Shown in pieces: positions 61,243 through 64,000 of a stretch of 64,000 bases of DNA (within the stretch, counting starts at the first letter, position 1; every line of letters begins with the position of its first letter). A program made the position numbers and the translations under genes. This DNA comes from Agromyces albus (GTDB lineage Bacteria; Actinomycetota; Actinomycetes; Actinomycetales; Microbacteriaceae). Below the pieces are notes generated by a model that worked only from the letters and a program-made list of their open reading frames with translations, searched no databases and had not been told where the DNA came from. The stretch covers positions 1,240,001 through 1,304,000 of the forward strand of contig NZ_JAUSWX010000001.1 of the NCBI RefSeq assembly GCF_030815405.1, in the 5' to 3' direction.

Positions 61243-61766
61243 CCGCGGGCGAGCGGATGCCGCAGGCCGATCCAGAGTCCGTCGACCCGACCGCTCGCCT
61301 CATCGCCGAGCTCACGCGACGGCAGTTGCGCATCGCCGTCGCCGAATCGCTCACGGGCGGTCTCGTGGTCGCCGAGCTCACTCGCATCCCCGGCGCCTCG
61401 CTCGTCGTGAGCGGCGGCGTCGTCGCGTACGACACCGCGATCAAGCGCTCGCTGCTCGGGGTCTCGCCCCAGCTCCTCGCCCGCGAGGGTGCCGTGCACC
61501 CGGATGTCGCGCGGCAGATGGCGACCGGCATACGCACCGCCCTCGCCGTCGAAGGCCGCGCCGCCGACATCGGCGTCGCGACGACGGGAGTCGCGGGCCC
61601 GGCCGAGCAAGACGGGAAGGGCGCCGGCACGGTGTATCTCGGCATCGCGATCGGCGAGGAGGTTGAGTCGATCGCGCTCGAGCTCCCGGGCGATCGCGCC
61701 GAGATCCGCGCGGCGACGGTGCGCGCCGCGATCGATGCCGTGCTGTTGAGAGTCGAGCGCAGCTGA
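61239..61766 (+). CDS. cinA: CinA-family protein (nicotinamide-nucleotide amidohydrolase type)
   Basis: A 175-residue CinA C-terminal-domain protein (PncC-like): IAVAESLTGGLVVAELTRIP, SGGVVAYDTAIKRSLLGVSP, VATTGVAGPAEQDGKGAGTV and YLGIAIG. The short form deamidates NMN and lacks the N-terminal molybdopterin-like domain. ATG 61239 overlaps the pgsA stop, the standard actinobacterial order ftsK-pgsA-cinA. Confidence 0.93.
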   Translation: MTAGERMPQADPESVDPTARLIAELTRRQLRIAVAESLTGGLVVAELTRIPGASLVVSGGVVAYDTAIKRSLLGVSPQLLAREGAVHPDVARQMATGIRTALAVEGRAADIGVATTGVAGPAEQDGKGAGTVYLGIAIGEEVESIALELPGDRAEIRAATVRAAIDAVLLRVERS

Positions 61767-61783
61767 GTCGGCGGCATGCCGAC
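61767..61783 (+). terminator. Weak hairpin after cinA
   Basis: GTCGGC-ggcat-GCCGAC, just after the cinA stop and before the convergent response-regulator stop at 61810. No T-tract. Confidence 0.35.
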
Positions 61784-61809
61784 GACTCTGAGAATTCGGC
61801 TCTGGTGAC

Positions 61810-62505
61810 TCAGCGGGTCTTCGACGCCGGTACCCGGTACCGGTGCTCGGGCCGTCCCGCCGAACCGTACCGTGGCGCGACCTCGGCTGCCCCGGTCGCG
61901 ACGAGATGCTCGAGGTAGCGCCTCGCGCTGACGCGGGACATGCCGAGCGATTCGGCGAGCTCGGCAGCCGAGACATCCGCATCGCACTCGGCGAGCCCCT
62001 CGGCGACGCGGGCGAGGCTCACGGGCGAGAGTCCCTTCGGCAGGGCGGCGTGGCGGCGGGATGCCGCGCCGAGGAACTGGTCGACCCCGCGCTGGTCGAG
62101 GGTCGCGAGAGGTGCCGCCGCCTGGTCGGCGGCGATCCCGCGACGCACCTCTTCGAGTCGTTCAGCGAGGCTCGCACCCGAGAACGGCTTCACGAGATAG
62201 TGGCGCACGCCGAGGAGCCGGGCCTTCCTCACGGTGTCGAGGTCACGTGCGGCGGTCACGGCGATGACCTCGACGTCGTCGCCGGCGGCACGGACCCGGC
62301 GCAGCACGTCGAGGCCGCCGAGGTCGGGGAGGTAGACGTCGAGCAACACGAGCTGCGGTCGATGCAGTTCGATCGCGGCGATCGCCTCGGCGCCGGTGTG
62401 CGCCTCGGCGACGACGACGAATCCCGGCTGGGCGTCGACGAACGCTCGATTCACGTGCGCGACGGCGAAGTCGTCGTCGACGATGACGGCCCGGATGCCG
62501 CTCAT
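61810..62505 (-). CDS. Response regulator, DcuR/CitB-type
   Basis: A 231-residue two-component regulator. The receiver domain has DDDFAVAHVN, phosphoacceptor Asp in VLLDVYLPDLGGLDVL and the switch Lys in LVKPFSGASL. The C-terminal domain (AELAESLGMSRVSARRYLEH) is the CitB-type HTH. ATG 62505 overlaps the histidine kinase stop, so they form one operon. Such pairs usually sense C4-dicarboxylates or citrate; no transporter is in view to test that. Confidence 0.9.
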   Translation of the reverse strand: MSGIRAVIVDDDFAVAHVNRAFVDAQPGFVVVAEAHTGAEAIAAIELHRPQLVLLDVYLPDLGGLDVLRRVRAAGDDVEVIAVTAARDLDTVRKARLLGVRHYLVKPFSGASLAERLEEVRRGIAADQAAAPLATLDQRGVDQFLGAASRRHAALPKGLSPVSLARVAEGLAECDADVSAAELAESLGMSRVSARRYLEHLVATGAAEVAPRYGSAGRPEHRYRVPASKTR

Positions 62506-64000
62506 CGCCGCGCTCCGATCTGCTCGATCGTCGTGGTGGGGGCGGCCGGCCTCCACGGAAGGCGGACGATGAACCGAGCGCCTCCGCTGGGGGACTCGTG
62601 AACCGCCGCCGAGCCACCGAGGCGAGCGGCGACCCGCTTCACGATGGTGAGCCCGATGCCGCGGCGTGCCTTGCCGGGCGCGGCGGCCTTATCGCTCACA
62701 TCGGGTTCGAAGATGTGGTTCCGGAGGCCGGCGGGCACGCCGGGTCCGTCGTCGTCGACTCGCACCACGAGGATGCCGGGCTCGAGGTCGTCGCGGATCG
62801 AGAGGGTGATGGATCCGCCGAGCGCACACGCCTCGATGGCGTTGTCGAGCAGATTGCCGACGACGGTCAGGAGCTCGGTGCGCGGCAGGACGTCGCCGGC
62901 AGCGTCGAGGTGCGACTCCGGATCGAGTTCGAGGCCGAGCCCCAGCTCTTGCGCCCGACTCCGCTTGGCGAGCACGAGCGCGGCGGTCTCGACGTCGCCG
63001 ATGCCGTCGTGTTCGTCGAGCGCCGAGAGCGCCCCGCCGCTGCCGACCCGTTCGATGAACGCGACGGCGGCTTCGACGTGGCCGAGCTCGAGCAGGCCGC
63101 TCACGACGTGCAGCTTGTTCGAGAACTCGTGCGATTGGGCGCGCAGCCCGTCGGCGAGGCCCTGGGCGCCCTCGAGCTCTCGCAGCATCGTCTCGAGTTC
63201 GGTGCGGTCGCGGAGGATCGCGATCGACCCCACCTCGCGACCGTCGACCCGCACCCGGTCGCCGTGCACGAGCAGGATGCGCTCTCCGGAGAGCACCGGG
63301 GTCTCACGATCCTCGCCTGACGCGATGAACCGGGCGAGCTCTCGATCGAGCGCCGACTCCACGTGTTCGCCGAGCACGGCTTCCGGATCCTCGAGGTCGA
63401 GCAGCCGGGCCGCGGCGTCGTTCACGAGCACGATCCGTCCGGCGTCGTCGACCGCGATGAGCCCCTCGCGGATCCCGTGCAGCATCGCCTCGCGGGTCTC
63501 GAGCATCGCGCGGATCTCCTCGGGTTCGAGTCCGTAGATGCGGCGGCGGATGAGGCGACCGATCCAGGCCGAGCCCACCACGCCGACGACTGCGGCGATG
63601 ACGAGCACGATGAGGAGCTCGCTGAGGCCTCCGAGGAAGTCCTCGCGCAGGTCGGACTCGAGGATGCCGACCGACACCTGCCCCATCACCTCGCCCTCAT
63701 CGTCGAAGATCGGCACCTTCACGCGCCAGGATTCGCCGAGGGTGCCCGTCTGCGTGCCGACGTAGATCTCGCCCGACAGCGGGATCGCGGGGTCGGTCGA
63801 CACCTTCTCGCCGATGCGGTCGGGGTTCGGGTGCGAATAGCGGATCCCGAGGTCGTTCGCGACGACGACATAGGTGACCTTGGAGGCGCGCCGGATGACC
63901 TCGGCGACGGGCTGGATGGTCGAGGACGGGTCGTCGTCGTCGAACGCATCGGTGATCGCGGGCAATCCCGCGACCGATTGCGCGACCGCGATCATGCGGT
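62502..64000 (-). CDS. Sensor histidine kinase, DcuS/CitA-type (5' end off window)
   Basis: At least 499 residues; the start lies beyond the right edge. Seen in order: a periplasmic PAS/Cache domain with RYSHPNPDRIGEKVSTD (a DcuS/CitA signature), a transmembrane helix (LIVLVIAAVVGVVGSAWIG), a cytoplasmic PAS domain, the His block SHEFSNKLHVVSGLLELG, and the HATPase with NLLDNAIEAC and DDDGPGVP. Likely inputs are citrate or C4-dicarboxylates, from family. Its stop overlaps the regulator ATG by 4 bp. Confidence 0.9.
   Translation of the reverse strand, partial: RMIAVAQSVAGLPAITDAFDDDDPSSTIQPVAEVIRRASKVTYVVVANDLGIRYSHPNPDRIGEKVSTDPAIPLSGEIYVGTQTGTLGESWRVKVPIFDDEGEVMGQVSVGILESDLREDFLGGLSELLIVLVIAAVVGVVGSAWIGRLIRRRIYGLEPEEIRAMLETREAMLHGIREGLIAVDDAGRIVLVNDAAARLLDLEDPEAVLGEHVESALDRELARFIASGEDRETPVLSGERILLVHGDRVRVDGREVGSIAILRDRTELETMLRELEGAQGLADGLRAQSHEFSNKLHVVSGLLELGHVEAAVAFIERVGSGGALSALDEHDGIGDVETAALVLAKRSRAQELGLGLELDPESHLDAAGDVLPRTELLTVVGNLLDNAIEACALGGSITLSIRDDLEPGILVVRVDDDGPGVPAGLRNHIFEPDVSDKAAAPGKARRGIGLTIVKRVAARLGGSAAVHESPSGGARFIVRLPWRPAAPTTTIEQIGARR

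Noticed and set aside
1..64000. CRISPR arrays, rRNA, tRNA genes
   Set aside because: No regular spaced repeats and no recognisable rRNA or tRNA sequence was found by reading.

Overview
The window is chromosomal DNA of a high-GC actinobacterium. The base composition is strongly GC-rich, third codon positions are almost always G or C, and GTG/TTG starts and 4-bp ATGA/GTGA gene overlaps are common. Gene content (DUF222-HNH nuclease, CE1758/CE1759-type flavin pair, DUF5302, emfourin next to an M4 protease) and the recurrent gcatccg/cggatgc context suggest Microbacteriaceae (Agromyces/Leifsonia-like). That placement is an inference. No rRNA, tRNA, CRISPR array, transposase or phage gene was seen.

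Layout. 1-10.5 kb: a truncated Ada-AlkA repair protein, an FAD-linked oxidase, PrsW and CPBP-like membrane proteases, FKBP isomerase, an M4 protease overlapping its probable inhibitor emfourin, a CHRD secreted protein, DUF488 and a DUF222-HNH nuclease. 10.7-11.1 kb: rpsO with a strong terminator. 11.1-25.3 kb: accessory genes (EamA transporter, PfpI-like protein, thioredoxin, hydrolase, glycosyltransferase, secreted M28 peptidase, fructosamine-kinase-like protein, luciferase-like monooxygenase with FMN reductase, DedA, dodecin, and a glycosyltransferase-SGNH hydrolase fusion). 25.4-28 kb: a probable Actino-pnp leader RNA and pnp. 28-43.5 kb: a branched-chain amino-acid catabolism region. From 43.6 kb on: housekeeping genes (M16 peptidase, dapB, thyA, folA, dapA, rnj, ftsK, pgsA, cinA) with small insertions, including a MacAB-like export operon, ending in a DcuSR/CitAB-type two-component system cut by the right edge.

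How the genes work together. The 29-42 kb region encodes nearly all of leucine/branched-chain breakdown: branched-chain 2-oxoacid dehydrogenase E1alpha, E1beta and E2 (divergent from an Lrp-type regulator), a 3-methylcrotonyl-CoA-type carboxylase (carboxyltransferase and biotin subunits, in two separated transcription units), an acyl-CoA dehydrogenase, and one protein fusing a MaoC hydratase to a CitE/HMG-CoA-lyase-like domain. Its content parallels the bkd-citE-fadE19-accA1-accD1 region of Mycobacterium tuberculosis. A TetR regulator divergent from the carboxyltransferase gene is linked to both acc units by paired operator-like palindromes of the type GTTAGTG-N2-CACTAAC.

The housekeeping backbone (rpsO, pnp, M16 peptidase, dapB, thyA, dapA, rnj, ftsK, pgsA, cinA) keeps the usual actinobacterial order but is opened by two blocks of roughly 15 kb, one on each side of pnp. 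Two reading frames, an unknown membrane protein near 28.4 kb and the normally essential pgsA near 61.0 kb, are each broken by an apparent one-base insertion in or beside a G run. Sequence error is a serious possibility for both.
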